From UPXZ01 sp964498765 (lineage in GTDB: Bacteria > Bacteroidota > Bacteroidia > Bacteroidales > Paludibacteraceae): a stretch of 33,799 nt of DNA. The number at the start of each line of letters is the position of its first letter. Position 1 is the first letter of the stretch. The notes below the pieces were generated by a model. The model ran no database searches. It was not told the DNA's origin and saw only the letters and a program-made list of their open reading frames with translations. This document shows positions 15,660 through 23,395 of the stretch, in pieces. Location: assembly GCA_964498765.1 (NCBI GenBank), contig CAZCIU010000027.1:1-33799 (forward strand). The letters run 5' to 3'. A program made the position numbers and the translations under genes.

Positions 15660-17204
15660 TTAGAATGGAGGAATTCCGTGTTTTTTCTTCGGACGGAAAT
15701 CGTCTTTATTTTTAGATAATTTCAATGAGTGCAACAGCAATTCGCGTGTTTCACTTGGTTCAATTACAGCGTCAATATAACCTTTAGAAGCTGCAACAAA
15801 TGGATTCGCAAATTTCTCTACGTATTCTTTTACTTTAATCTGACGTATTGCATCTTCATCTTCCGCTTCCATAATTTCTTTACGGAAAATGATGTTTGCA
15901 GCACCTTCCGGTCCCATAACTGCAATTTCTGCACTTGGCCATGCATACACAAAGTCAGCTCCCAAATGGCGTGAATTCATGGCAATATAACCACCACCAT
16001 ACGCTTTACGCAGAATTACGGTCATTTTTGGAACTGTAGCTTCGGAATAAGCGTAAAGCATTTTCGCACCGTGGCGAATTACGCCCGCGTGCTCCTGATC
16101 TACTCCCGGCAAATATCCCGGCATATCTTCCAATGTTACGATTGGAATGTTGAATGCGTCGCAGAAACGGATAAAACGAGCTGCTTTATCTGAAGCATCG
16201 CAATCCAAAACTCCTGCAAGATACATCGGTTGGTTTGCCACGAAGCCGACAGTTTCTCCGCTCATACGTCCGAAACCAATCACGATATTAGCTGCCCAAA
16301 GTTCCTGAACTTCAAAGAATTTTGATTCGTCAGTCAATGCGTAAATCACATCGCGCACATCATAAGGTTGTTTTGGATCAACCGGAATGATATTCTCGAT
16401 TTTCTTTCTGAATTTTGGATCTTTGGCAGGAACGCTGGCGGCGCGCTGCTCATTATTGTGAGGAATCAGCGAAATCAAGGTTTTGATTTGTTGGAAACAT
16501 TCCATCTCGCTGGTAGCGTAGAAATGTGCATTACCTGTAATTTCAGCGTGAACGCGCGCACCTCCCAAGTCTTCCTGAGAAATTTTCTCTCCCAAAACAG
16601 TTTCAATTACGTTTGGTCCGGTAATAAACATTTTAGAAATATTCTCCACCACAAAAACGAAGTCTGTCAATGCCGGTGAATATACCGCACCTCCGGCACA
16701 AGGGCCAAGAATAACGGAAAGTTGTGGAATTACTCCGGAAGCCATGGTATTTCGGTAGAAAATTTCTCCGTAACCAGCCAAAGCGCCGATACCTTCCTGA
16801 ATACGCGCACCACCCGAGTCGTTAATTCCGATGCAAGGGATTTTCATTTTCAGTGCGTGATCCATTATTTTAGTGATTTTACGAGCGTGTTTAAGCCCCA
16901 ACGATCCACCCATTACAGTAAAGTCCTGAGCATAAATACAAACCGGTTCGCCGTTGATTGTTCCTGTTCCGGTAATTACACCGTCACCCGGAAGTTCCTT
17001 GGCTGCCATTCCGAAATTTTGCTCTTCGTGTTCAACAAAAAGGTCGTATTCATTAAAAGAACCTTCGTCCAATACACTGAGAATACGAACACGAGCAGGC
17101 ATTTTACCCATCGAAATTTGCTTTTCGATGGCTTTGTCGCCTCCTCCTTTTTCAATTATCGCTTTCTTTTGACGTAAAGCAAGGATGTTTTTCTTTGAAG
17201 ACAT
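15660..17204 (-). CDS. Acyl-CoA carboxylase carboxyltransferase (propionyl-/methylmalonyl-CoA type)
   Basis: A 514-residue carboxyltransferase of the PccB/MmdA family. It moves the carboxyl group between biotin and a short acyl-CoA, most likely in propionyl-CoA/methylmalonyl-CoA interconversion. The N-half has GDGVITGTGTI, VYAQDFTVMGGSLG-type text (here IYAQDFTV), and the oxyanion-hole region GINDSGGARIQEG. The C-half has LEDMPGYLPGVDQEH and GGGYIAMNSRHLGADFVYAWPSAEIAVMGPEGAA. The C-terminus ends KKKHGIPPF as in the family. It cannot be decided here whether it works as a carboxylase or in the sodium-pump decarboxylase. With the fumarate reductase and the cobalamin adenosyltransferase it fits a succinate-propionate pathway (inference). 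A TAACTTTG box lies about 90 bp upstream. Confidence 0.92.
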   Translation of the reverse strand: MSSKKNILALRQKKAIIEKGGGDKAIEKQISMGKMPARVRILSVLDEGSFNEYDLFVEHEEQNFGMAAKELPGDGVITGTGTINGEPVCIYAQDFTVMGGSLGLKHARKITKIMDHALKMKIPCIGINDSGGARIQEGIGALAGYGEIFYRNTMASGVIPQLSVILGPCAGGAVYSPALTDFVFVVENISKMFITGPNVIETVLGEKISQEDLGGARVHAEITGNAHFYATSEMECFQQIKTLISLIPHNNEQRAASVPAKDPKFRKKIENIIPVDPKQPYDVRDVIYALTDESKFFEVQELWAANIVIGFGRMSGETVGFVANQPMYLAGVLDCDASDKAARFIRFCDAFNIPIVTLEDMPGYLPGVDQEHAGVIRHGAKMLYAYSEATVPKMTVILRKAYGGGYIAMNSRHLGADFVYAWPSAEIAVMGPEGAANIIFRKEIMEAEDEDAIRQIKVKEYVEKFANPFVAASKGYIDAVIEPSETRELLLHSLKLSKNKDDFRPKKKHGIPPF

Positions 17205-17293
17205 ATTATCTGTTTTTAGATTTCAACTAATAAACTGATTATCAGCCGAATGTTTATTTTCTAGTGAATATTTTCAAATGATTTTAGAGACTG

Positions 17294-17301
17294 CAAAGTT
17301 A
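17294..17301 (-). promoter_or_regulatory. Putative -7 element (TAACTTTG) for the carboxyltransferase operon
   Basis: TAACTTTG on the minus strand, about 90 bp before the carboxyltransferase start. No TTTG at the right distance upstream. Confidence 0.42.
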
Positions 17302-17355
17302 ATATAAAAATCCAAATCCCACATTTTTTAAACAAATGATAAGATTATTAAAACG

Positions 17356-17877
17356 TTAGTCTTTTAGTTTCAATGACTTAAGTACTGTTCTTTTTGAGGC
17401 TCTAAAACCTGCAGAATATAATTCATCATCCGTATTTTCCAGACAAACTGTAAGTTCAGACCTGAAGTCTTTCTCTATTTCGCTAATTCTGAGCAAAATC
17501 TTCATTGACAACGCCTGCACACCGATACTCGATTTGGGCGAAAGCATCCATTCGAAGCATTTATTTACAAATTCAATGGAAATTGGTTGATAAATCGGCA
17601 GATTATAAAGTATTGACAGACAGATTCTCTGCAAGCCTTGATGTCTATTTATTAAAACTAAATTTACAAGCTGAAAGTTTTTATCAAACGTAATAAGTGA
17701 GGGATTTTTTTCAGAAACTTTCTCGATAATCCAAGCTGCTTGCCAAGAAAGCGGTTGATTTTCGTCAAAAATCATCCTGAAAACTTTCTCCAGTTGCTCG
17801 CTGTCATGCAGCAAAAAGTCACTGATTTCATCCACTTCTTTTTTTCCTATCGTTCCGGCAAGTATTTCTCTGAACAT
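17356..17877 (-). CDS. Conserved hypothetical helical (HEAT-repeat-like) protein
   Basis: I do not recognise a named family. The 173-residue protein has no signal peptide or membrane segment. It reads as stacked helix pairs, for example LSWQAAWIIEKVSEKNP, HQGLQRICLSILYNLP and GVQALSMKILLRISE, spaced about 40 residues apart, which is the look of HEAT/ARM repeats used for protein binding. The C-terminus is basic (ASKRTVLKSLKLKD). It lies downstream of the DUF721/DciA-like gene on the same strand after 48 bp and may share its transcript. A role cannot be given. Confidence 0.68.
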   Translation of the reverse strand: MFREILAGTIGKKEVDEISDFLLHDSEQLEKVFRMIFDENQPLSWQAAWIIEKVSEKNPSLITFDKNFQLVNLVLINRHQGLQRICLSILYNLPIYQPISIEFVNKCFEWMLSPKSSIGVQALSMKILLRISEIEKDFRSELTVCLENTDDELYSAGFRASKRTVLKSLKLKD

Positions 17878-17925
17878 GGCTCTTATTTGTTTGAAGTGAA
17901 TGATTTGAACAAAGAAATGTAGTTT

Positions 17926-18216
17926 TTACTGAAAAATGATCTCTTTCACTACTTCTGCGCCAACGTGATTATTCAGTGATTTTACGATTTCCTCACGCGC
18001 CAGAAATAGTTCCTGCCGCAAAACGGAAGATGATAATTTCACGTAAAGTTTCTGGTTATGAAAGTAGAGATTGGTGGTATATTGTTTAATATTATCACCC
18101 AAAACCAAGGGCCAAGACTGAATTACCCTGGTCTCGTAGAGTTTTACATCCAGTTTATTTTGTTTCAGCACTTGGCTGATAACTTCTCTAAGTGCTTCGG
18201 TGTTTTTTCTGCGCAT
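17926..18216 (-). CDS. DUF721 / DciA-like protein
   Basis: A 96-residue protein of the DUF721 family, whose members include DciA, the replicative helicase (DnaB) loader/operator of bacteria lacking DnaC. Visible family features are the N-terminal helix (EALREVISQVLKQNKL), VIQSWPLVLGDNIKQYTTNLYF (the 'W..v.G..i..ht' pattern) and the strand LYVKLSSSVLRQELFLAREEIVKSLN. The ATG at 18214-18216 is preferred to an in-frame TTG at 18226-18228; the latter would nearly touch the upstream stop. It lies directly downstream of the glucosaminidase gene, with stop and start 12 bp apart. Confidence 0.8.
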   Translation of the reverse strand: MRRKNTEALREVISQVLKQNKLDVKLYETRVIQSWPLVLGDNIKQYTTNLYFHNQKLYVKLSSSVLRQELFLAREEIVKSLNNHVGAEVVKEIIFQ

Positions 18217-18228
18217 TTTCACAAACAA

Positions 18229-19152
18229 TTATCTCAACTTCAAAACTTTGCCAACTTCAGCTCCTTTGTTGTATGGAATTGAATTCAAATCGTAAAGCGT
18301 CTGCAAACGGATAGCGTACTTTTGCGCAATGCGATACAAACTTTCGCCTTCTTTCACGGTGTGCGTTTCAAATTCGGGCGAGGCTTTTAGTTTCTTTTTA
18401 GAAAGATAAACCACCGTTCCGGGTTCAAGTTCACGCGCTTCGGTAAGATCGTTGTGCAGAAGCACTTTCTTTTCGCTCAGTTCAAACTCATTGGCAATAC
18501 TGGCATACGTGTCACCGGCTTCCGAAAACACGCATTTCACACCGTTATTTCTGTAAACTTGATGTCCTTTGAGTGAAGTTACAGACACTTTTCCCCAAGT
18601 GTAAGTAGCTCTATTGGAAGGTGAATCGGCTTTACGCATATCCGGCACGCGTCCGATGTCATACTTATGCAAATCGTAATCATCAATTAGTTTGATTAAT
18701 TTATGCGCGTAATTTGGGTCAGTAGCATATCCTGCTGCTTTCAGACCGTGTGCCCAAGCTTTGTAATCGGTTGGATCCAGGTTAAAAAGCTCTGCATAGC
18801 GTGTCCGCGACACCAAAAACATGGAATGATCTTCGTACGAATCACGTGCTGATTTGTATTTTCTGAAACATTCTCCTTTTGCATCGTCGTCTGCATAAAC
18901 TTTGTCACCAGTCCAGTTGCTGCATTTTATCCCGAAGTGATTATTGGAAAGCCGCACCAATTCCCCTTTTCCGGCAGCCGATTCAAGTAATCCTTGCGCT
19001 AGTTTGATACTTGCAGGGATTTTGTGAAGTTTCTGCTGCTCCACAGCAATGTCCGAATATTTTTGAATGTAATCCAAATACGCTCTGTGCATCGTTTGTC
19101 CATTGACAGAAACTACCGCCAATAAAAACAGAAAGAGAATTGTTTTCTTCAT
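18229..19152 (-). CDS. Exported glucosaminidase (GH73-type) with two LysM domains
   Basis: A 307-residue secreted peptidoglycan hydrolase. The ATG at 19150-19152 gives a clean signal peptide (MKKTILFLFLLAVVSVNGQ); an in-frame ATG at 19222-19224 would add 24 residues and sits almost on the predicted transcription start, so I reject it. The catalytic domain (about 21-170) has SIKLAQGLLESAAGKGE, with E57 as the likely catalytic acid, then NNHFGIKC and the helical HGLKAAGYATDPNYAHKLI. Two LysM-type repeats follow (about 190-250 and 260-307, the second HTVKEGESLYRIAQKY...LKLR), which bind glycan strands. It probably trims peptidoglycan during growth or envelope assembly. First gene of a likely operon with the DciA-like and HEAT-like genes. 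Confidence 0.9.
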   Translation of the reverse strand: MKKTILFLFLLAVVSVNGQTMHRAYLDYIQKYSDIAVEQQKLHKIPASIKLAQGLLESAAGKGELVRLSNNHFGIKCSNWTGDKVYADDDAKGECFRKYKSARDSYEDHSMFLVSRTRYAELFNLDPTDYKAWAHGLKAAGYATDPNYAHKLIKLIDDYDLHKYDIGRVPDMRKADSPSNRATYTWGKVSVTSLKGHQVYRNNGVKCVFSEAGDTYASIANEFELSEKKVLLHNDLTEARELEPGTVVYLSKKKLKASPEFETHTVKEGESLYRIAQKYAIRLQTLYDLNSIPYNKGAEVGKVLKLR

Positions 19153-19234
19153 AAAATTATTTTTTTGAGCTGCCATTTGTGGCGCAATGTTTGTGAAGAG
19201 AAAAATTAGCGTAAAATGCCTCATTTTTCTTCCA

Positions 19235-19242
19235 CAAATATA
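19235..19242 (-). promoter_or_regulatory. Putative -7 element (TATATTTG) for the glucosaminidase gene
   Basis: TATATTTG on the minus strand, 82 bp before the preferred start and only 10 bp before the rejected longer start. The -33 box is unclear. Confidence 0.42.
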
Positions 19243-19284
19243 AAACTTATTTGCCGAAAAAGCTGATAGAGTTAAATAATTTTA

Positions 19285-19292
19285 TATATTTG
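19285..19292 (+). promoter_or_regulatory. Putative -7 element (TATATTTG) for cdd
   Basis: TATATTTG, 25 bp before the cdd ATG. It is the same octamer as the divergent box at 19235-19242, so the 165-bp spacer holds back-to-back promoters. -33 box unclear. Confidence 0.42.
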
Positions 19293-19317
19293 TAGTTGAA
19301 CAAAGATTTGCCAGGAA

Positions 19318-19806
19318 ATGAAAAATTTAATTTACGAAACAAAACTTACGGAGTATTTGCCGGATGAAACTCCCTCGGAATTAATGCCTTTGATAGATGA
19401 AGCTAAGCGACAAACTGAGAATTCTTATGCAATTTATTCTCATTTTCAAGTCGGAGCAGCACTTCTTTTGGAAAATGGGCTTGTTATTGGTGGAAATAAT
19501 CAGGAAAACTCGGCATATCCATCCACGCTTTGTGCAGAGCGGACGGCAGTTTTCTATGCCAATTCGCAATATCCGGATGTTCCGGTTAAAATCATTGCGA
19601 TAGCTGCTTTTACCGAAGGTGATTTTCTGGAAGAGCCAATCACGCCTTGTGGTGGCTGCAGGCAGGTTTTGCTGGAAACTGAAAACCGATTTGGGAAAGA
19701 TATACAAATAATTCTTTACGGGAAAAATAGAATTTACGTTATGAATAATGTCAGACAACTGCTTCCATTGAGTTTTGGGCGGGATAGTCTGATAAGTGTG
19801 AAATAA
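19318..19806 (+). CDS. cdd: Cytidine deaminase
   Basis: A 162-residue zinc enzyme deaminating cytidine/deoxycytidine in pyrimidine salvage. The active site is complete: C72 and catalytic E74 in TLCAERTAVFYA, and C111/C114 in TPCGGCRQVLLE. Substrate-binding YSHFQVGAALL and GGNNQENSAYPS are also present. The size fits the homotetrameric Cys-Cys-Cys type, with a N-terminal extension of about 20 residues. A START-like protein gene follows 51 bp downstream in the same direction and may be co-transcribed. Confidence 0.94.
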   Translation: MKNLIYETKLTEYLPDETPSELMPLIDEAKRQTENSYAIYSHFQVGAALLLENGLVIGGNNQENSAYPSTLCAERTAVFYANSQYPDVPVKIIAIAAFTEGDFLEEPITPCGGCRQVLLETENRFGKDIQIILYGKNRIYVMNNVRQLLPLSFGRDSLISVK

Positions 19807-19857
19807 AGAATGCGGCTTGCGTACATGCAGGCTTCATCCGAATTAAATGATACGCGG

Positions 19858-20241
19858 ATGACAAAGGAAAAATTGACAATCGAATATCCATTGGAGAATG
19901 CTTCTGAAGCACATCTTTGGAAAATGGTAGGCGAACCGCTGGGTTTGGCGCTTTGGTTCTCGGACGGTGTAACTGTGGACGGTGACGAATATACTTTTAG
20001 CTGGGACGACCACGCTCAAACAGCGTTTCTGACTGACCAAAAGGAAGGTAAATTTATTCGTTTCCAGTGGGAAGAAGATAAAGGCACCGACGCTTTTTTT
20101 CAGATTGAAATAGTTACGCAAGATCTGAGCGGACACGTCGGGCTGCTGATTACAGACTACGTTCGAACGGAAGATAAAGAAGATGCAGTCTTGCTTTGGG
20201 ATAAGCAAATTGATGATTTGAGAAGAAAAGCAGGAATGTAA
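19858..20241 (+). CDS. START-like domain protein (Bacteroidota-specific)
   Basis: A 127-residue protein of the START-like (SRPBCC/AHSA1-type helix-grip) family found throughout Bacteroidota. I start at the ATG at 19858, which gives the typical opening MTKEKLTIEYPLENASE; an in-frame ATG at 19810 would add 16 residues without family support. Other family features are the LWKMVGEPLGLALWFSDGVTVDGDEYTFSW core, FIRFQWEEDKGTDAFFQIEI, and the C-terminal LWDKQIDDLRRKAGM. The fold holds a hydrophobic pocket, but ligand and role are unknown. Confidence 0.85.
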   Translation: MTKEKLTIEYPLENASEAHLWKMVGEPLGLALWFSDGVTVDGDEYTFSWDDHAQTAFLTDQKEGKFIRFQWEEDKGTDAFFQIEIVTQDLSGHVGLLITDYVRTEDKEDAVLLWDKQIDDLRRKAGM

Positions 20242-20260
20242 TTTTCAGCTTGAACCGACA

Positions 20261-20296
20261 AAAAAAGCATAAATTCGAAAATCGATTTTATGCTTT
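20261..20296 (-). terminator. Terminator between the START-like gene and mnmA
   Basis: A stem AAAGCATAAA against TTTATGCTTT, with a loop that can itself pair (TCGA/TCGA). On the minus strand it ends in a U-run (A at 20260-20266), so it mainly terminates mnmA. The plus-strand tail is weaker but may also serve the convergent gene. Confidence 0.8.
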
Positions 20297-20323
20297 ATAC
20301 TTTGATGCGCCGATAAATTCCGG

Positions 20324-21388
20324 TTAACCAATAATCTCTCCGCTTCCAATGCAAATTTTAGCATCACGGTCATAAATCACTCCAAACTGACCGGCCGCAA
20401 TTCCTTGCAGTTTTTCATCGGAATAGACTTTGTATCCTCTTTCGGCTTTGAAAATCTTTCCTTTTGTGAATTCGGGTGTATGACGGATTTTGAAGCTAAT
20501 ATCCACGCCATCACGCAGATTCTCCCAGGGATTTTCTGTAATAAAATGAAAATCGTTGAAGCCGAAATTATTTCCGTACTGTGCCTCCACATCGTATCCA
20601 CGCGACGCAAAAATGATATTTCCCGGTACGTCTTTCTTAATGACATACCACGGGCCGCCCGATAAGCCAAGCCCTTTGCGCTGCCCGACGGTGTGAAACC
20701 AATATCCGTTGTGTTCGCCCAGAATTTTCCCGGTTTCCAATTCCACTATCGGGCCTTTCTTTTCACCTAAATAGCGACGAATAAAATCATTGTAGTTTAC
20801 TTTTCCCAAAAAGCATATTCCCTGACTATCACCGCGTTTGGCTGAAGGAAGATTAGCACTTTCAGCTATTTTGCGCACTTCGCTTTTCATCAAATGACCG
20901 ATAGGAAACATCAATTTGGAAACTTGCAGATTATCAATCTGTGCCAAGAAATCGGTCTGATCTTTTATTGGATCTTTGGCTGTTCCGAGGTAGGTTTTTC
21001 CGTCTTTCAGAATTGTTGTAGCGTAATGCCCGGTCGCCAATTTATCAAAATCTTGTCCGTAACGCTGATCAAACACACCGAATTTCACCAGTTTATTGCA
21101 CATCACATCCGGATTTGGCGTAAGTCCGAGCTTCACTTTCTCGATGGTGTAAGCCACCACCGTATCCCAATAATCCTTGTGCAAATCCACCACTTCCAAC
21201 TTACAGCCGTACTTATGCGCCACCAAACTTGCCATTTCAATGTCTTCTTCCGATGTACAATCCAGCAATTCATCATCGTCCTGACCGATTTTGATGTAAA
21301 AAAGCGTGGGCGTGTATCCTTGCTCTTTCAGCAAGTGAACTACTACGGAGCTATCCACTCCTCCCGATATTAATGCGGCTATATTCAT
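20324..21388 (-). CDS. mnmA: tRNA-specific 2-thiouridylase MnmA
   Basis: A 354-residue enzyme that thiolates U34 of Lys, Glu and Gln tRNAs. It has the PP-loop SGGVDSS (8-14), the catalytic cysteine C97 in NPDVMCNKLVKFG, and the persulfide cysteine C192 in GDSQGICFLGKVNYNDF. The end of the protein has the expected beta-barrel segments (RHTPEFTKGKIF, QGIAAGQFGVIYD). Bacteroidota often have two MnmA paralogs; only this one is seen here. The start codon lies 12 bp from the assembly gap, so its promoter and leader are missing from this sequence. Confidence 0.93.
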   Translation of the reverse strand: MNIAALISGGVDSSVVVHLLKEQGYTPTLFYIKIGQDDDELLDCTSEEDIEMASLVAHKYGCKLEVVDLHKDYWDTVVAYTIEKVKLGLTPNPDVMCNKLVKFGVFDQRYGQDFDKLATGHYATTILKDGKTYLGTAKDPIKDQTDFLAQIDNLQVSKLMFPIGHLMKSEVRKIAESANLPSAKRGDSQGICFLGKVNYNDFIRRYLGEKKGPIVELETGKILGEHNGYWFHTVGQRKGLGLSGGPWYVIKKDVPGNIIFASRGYDVEAQYGNNFGFNDFHFITENPWENLRDGVDISFKIRHTPEFTKGKIFKAERGYKVYSDEKLQGIAAGQFGVIYDRDAKICIGSGEIIG

Positions 21389-21400
21389 TTGTTTTGTTTG

Positions 21401-21500
21401 NNNNNNNNNNNNNNNNNNNNNNNNNNNNNNNNNNNNNNNNNNNNNNNNNNNNNNNNNNNNNNNNNNNNNNNNNNNNNNNNNNNNNNNNNNNNNNNNNNNN
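21401..21500. other. Assembly gap (100 N)
   Basis: Exactly 100 unknown bases, the usual size for a scaffold gap of unknown length. Its right edge begins directly in the heptamer array at 21501, and the last known bases on the left (TTTGTTTTGTTTG) are similar in composition. The break was probably caused by the tandem repeats, so the true length is unknown. Confidence 0.97.
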
Positions 21501-21591
21501 TGTTTGATGTTTGATGTTTGATGTTTGATGTTTGATGTTTGATGTTTGATGTTTGGTGCTTGATGTTTGGTGCTTGGTGCTTGGTGTTTGA
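21501..21591. repeat. Heptamer tandem array (TGTTTGA)n
   Basis: Thirteen consecutive heptamers: seven perfect TGTTTGA, then the variants TGTTTGG, TGCTTGA, TGTTTGG, TGCTTGG, TGCTTGG and TGTTTGA. It runs out of the assembly gap, so it is longer in reality. Perfect units lie on the gap side and decayed units on the gene side. In phase with the other arrays of this locus it can be written RYTTnnT. Confidence 0.95.
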
Positions 21592-21602
21592 TGATTATTT
21601 CG

Positions 21603-21634
21603 TTTACTTGTTTACTTGTTTACTCGTTTACTAA
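21603..21634. repeat. Octamer tandem array (TTTACTTG)n overlapping a stop codon
   Basis: Four octamers, TTTACTTG, TTTACTTG, TTTACTCG and TTTACTAA; the last contains the stop codon (complement CTA at 21631-21633) of the response-regulator gene. Confidence 0.9.
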
Positions 21635-22284
21635 ATAAAATAATCTGACAAATCCACTAAACCTGCTTTTACAGCGTATTTTGTTGCTTCGTGGATGTTG
21701 TTGACTTCAATTTTTCGGAAAATATTTTTTCTATGGCTAATAATGGTGTGCATACTCGAATGCCGAAGTTCGGCTATTTCTTTCGTGGTTTTTCCGGATG
21801 CTATTTCTTTGAGAATTTCTTTTTCAGACGCTGTCAAACGTACTTTTTCAGTTTCGGTCTGCTGTTTATACACATTATTCAGCAAGACATTGGAAACTAT
21901 ACTGCACACAAATCGTCTTTTTCGCATCACTTCCTGTAAAGCCAATTTTATTTCTTCGCCACTGCTATCTTTGTATAGAATGCTAAAATTTGGCGAATTG
22001 AAATAAGTCTTTCGAATAAATTCATCGCTCAATTCAGATGAGAAAAGCAGCCATTGAACATTCGGATAAGCCGTTCCCAAATTACAAAGTTCCTCCGCAC
22101 TCTGAAAATCAAAAAGCGTATAATCCACCACCACAATAATCTCAGTTTGCTTGTCCAGCTCAGCCAATAGCTGCTTCTTTGAATTCGCATCAGCAAACTC
22201 GAAATCACCCATCTGCGAAATCATATAGTGCATTCCAAGTTTGGAAATGTACTGATTGTCAGCTAAGATTATTTTTTTTGTCAT
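21631..22284 (-). CDS. LuxR-type (NarL/FixJ) two-component response regulator
   Basis: A 217-residue regulator. The receiver domain (about 1-120) has an acidic site D9 (LADNQ), the probable phospho-acceptor D54 (VVVDYTLFD), S82/S83 at the switch-Ser/Thr position and conserved K105 (LYKDSS). The C-terminal LuxR HTH domain (about 150-212) reads RLTASEKEILKEIASGKTTKEIAE, then HTIISHRKNIFRKI. Second-acidic-residue D is replaced by N10, a common variation in Bacteroidota regulators. No kinase gene is nearby. It is 97 bp downstream of gldN but separated by a terminator, and has its own TAACTTTG box, so it is probably a separate transcript. Regulating the neighbouring T9SS genes is possible but not shown. 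Confidence 0.88.
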   Translation of the reverse strand: MTKKIILADNQYISKLGMHYMISQMGDFEFADANSKKQLLAELDKQTEIIVVVDYTLFDFQSAEELCNLGTAYPNVQWLLFSSELSDEFIRKTYFNSPNFSILYKDSSGEEIKLALQEVMRKRRFVCSIVSNVLLNNVYKQQTETEKVRLTASEKEILKEIASGKTTKEIAELRHSSMHTIISHRKNIFRKIEVNNIHEATKYAVKAGLVDLSDYFI

Positions 22285-22303
22285 ATCGCTTTTTTCGAGT
22301 TTG

Positions 22304-22311
22304 CAAAGTTA
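22304..22311 (-). promoter_or_regulatory. Putative -7 element (TAACTTTG) for the response-regulator gene
   Basis: TAACTTTG on the minus strand, 20 bp before the response-regulator start and just beyond the gldN terminator. -33 box unclear. Confidence 0.45.
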
Positions 22312-22327
22312 GTGATTTTTCAGATAG

Positions 22328-22355
22328 AAAAAAAGACGGCTTCACAGCCGTCTTT
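22328..22355 (-). terminator. Terminator of the porP-gldKLMN operon
   Basis: A stem AAAGACGGCT against AGCCGTCTTT with loop TCAC; on the minus strand it ends in a U-run (A at 22328-22334). It lies 26 bp after the gldN stop. Confidence 0.88.
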
Positions 22356-22380
22356 CCAATTGATTATAACCCCAAATCAA

Positions 22381-23283
22381 TTAATTTTCCCACAAATCCT
22401 GCTCGAAGTTCATCAGTTCGGTTTCAATACGTTTTTGCTCGTGCCTCAAGGTATTTTCATCCAGTGAAAATTCCAACAACATACGGCTGTACATATTACT
22501 ATCGCCGAGCAGATAGCTTGAATAGAGGTTTTGAGAGAAAAAATCGTCGAAAGTCATTCGTTGGCTGTCGTTACCGCTCGGAATAATCAGCTGACGCATC
22601 ATATACGGACGCAGCTCATCGAACGAAAACCAGCATAACACCGAATTTCGGAAATATGCCATTGTATCGTTTCCTGCCATATTATCCGGATGCAGCGCGT
22701 ACATCGGTGCAATGGCAATTATTTTAGAATAAAGTCTGGAAGTGTGCGTGTCAAAGAAGATTACTTCTTGCACCAAAAATTTCAACTGATTGCGAACGTA
22801 ACGCATATATTGATCCATATTCACAGAACGCTCTTCGGTAATCGGGTCAACCTGAATAAGGTTATTTTCCATTTCTTCATCGTAAGCGAAGGTACGGGAA
22901 AGTTCATCGCCAACCAGTACATCGTTGAATTGCGGCTTGATGTCACGCGGATTGCGGCTATACACATTCACTCCACTCACAATTGCATCCAGCATCAGGC
23001 GGAAAAGACTTTTGTACTGATCCGTAGGACGCGATGGGAAATAAAGTTGAAAGTTCTGCTTATCCCGCATATCAATCACCCGATACACCACGCGCGACCA
23101 GGTAATATCCTCCGCACGGTGATTAATTACAGCTATCGTATCTGCCAAAGCATCCAGTTCCATTGTCTGCAAACGAATGTTTCCTATTTCATCAAAGAAC
23201 GACGCTTCCGGATTTTGTGCTTTCAGACTTCCGGCCGAAAGTGAAATGACAAATAATGCAATGATTAAACTATATTTTTTCAT
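22381..23283 (-). CDS. gldN: Type IX secretion / gliding motility protein GldN (PorN)
   Basis: A 300-residue periplasmic component of the T9SS, forming the ring with lipoprotein GldK at the outer membrane. The start at 23281-23283 gives a proper signal peptide (MKKYSLIIALFVISLSAGSLKAQ); an upstream in-frame ATG would add 21 residues and is rejected. Family features include YRVIDMRDKQNFQLYFP near residue 65-85, the dense NPRDIKPQFNDV, VRNQLKFLVQEVIFFDTHTSRLYSKIIAIAPM, and MTFDDFFSQNLYSSYL. It is the last gene of porP-gldKLMN, 112 bp after gldM. That spacer is long for the operon and filled with repeats. Confidence 0.92.
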   Translation of the reverse strand: MKKYSLIIALFVISLSAGSLKAQNPEASFFDEIGNIRLQTMELDALADTIAVINHRAEDITWSRVVYRVIDMRDKQNFQLYFPSRPTDQYKSLFRLMLDAIVSGVNVYSRNPRDIKPQFNDVLVGDELSRTFAYDEEMENNLIQVDPITEERSVNMDQYMRYVRNQLKFLVQEVIFFDTHTSRLYSKIIAIAPMYALHPDNMAGNDTMAYFRNSVLCWFSFDELRPYMMRQLIIPSGNDSQRMTFDDFFSQNLYSSYLLGDSNMYSRMLLEFSLDENTLRHEQKRIETELMNFEQDLWEN

Positions 23284-23295
23284 ACGAAAATGATT

Positions 23296-23358
23296 ATTTA
23301 GAGCCAAGACTTTATAGATTTTTAGATACAAGACATTTAGAACCAAGATTTTTAGATG
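23296..23358. repeat. Degenerate tandem repeat in the gldM-gldN spacer
   Basis: Two copies of a 24-bp unit, ATTTAGAGCCAAGACTTTATAGAT (spelled here in two parts: ATTTAGAGCCAAGA, CTTTATAGAT) at 23296-23319 and its variant starting ATTTAGAACCAAGA at 23335-23358, separated by a partial unit (TTTTAGATACAAGAC). It lies in the 5' region of gldN on the transcript. Confidence 0.75.
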
Positions 23359-23367
23359 TTACCATCG

Positions 23368-23395
23368 ACTTTCTGCTTTCTGCTCACTGCTTCTT
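23368..23395. repeat. Heptamer array abutting the gldM stop codon
   Basis: Four in-phase heptamers on the plus strand, ACTTTCT, GCTTTCT, GCTCACT and GCTTCTT, ending exactly at the complement of the gldM stop (TTA, 23396-23398). They fit the RYTTnnT form at most positions. Confidence 0.7.

Noticed and set aside
17356..19152. A new defence or toxin-antitoxin system in the HEAT-like / DUF721 / glucosaminidase group
   Set aside because: The DUF721 and glucosaminidase genes are housekeeping families common in Bacteroidota; the HEAT-like protein shows no nuclease, toxin or effector motif.
19153..19224. Longer start for the glucosaminidase protein
   Set aside because: It would bury a classical signal peptide 24 residues inside and begins about 5 nt from the predicted transcription start.
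21501..21634. CRISPR array
   Set aside because: The repeats are 7 and 8 bp, directly adjacent without spacers, and no cas gene is near.
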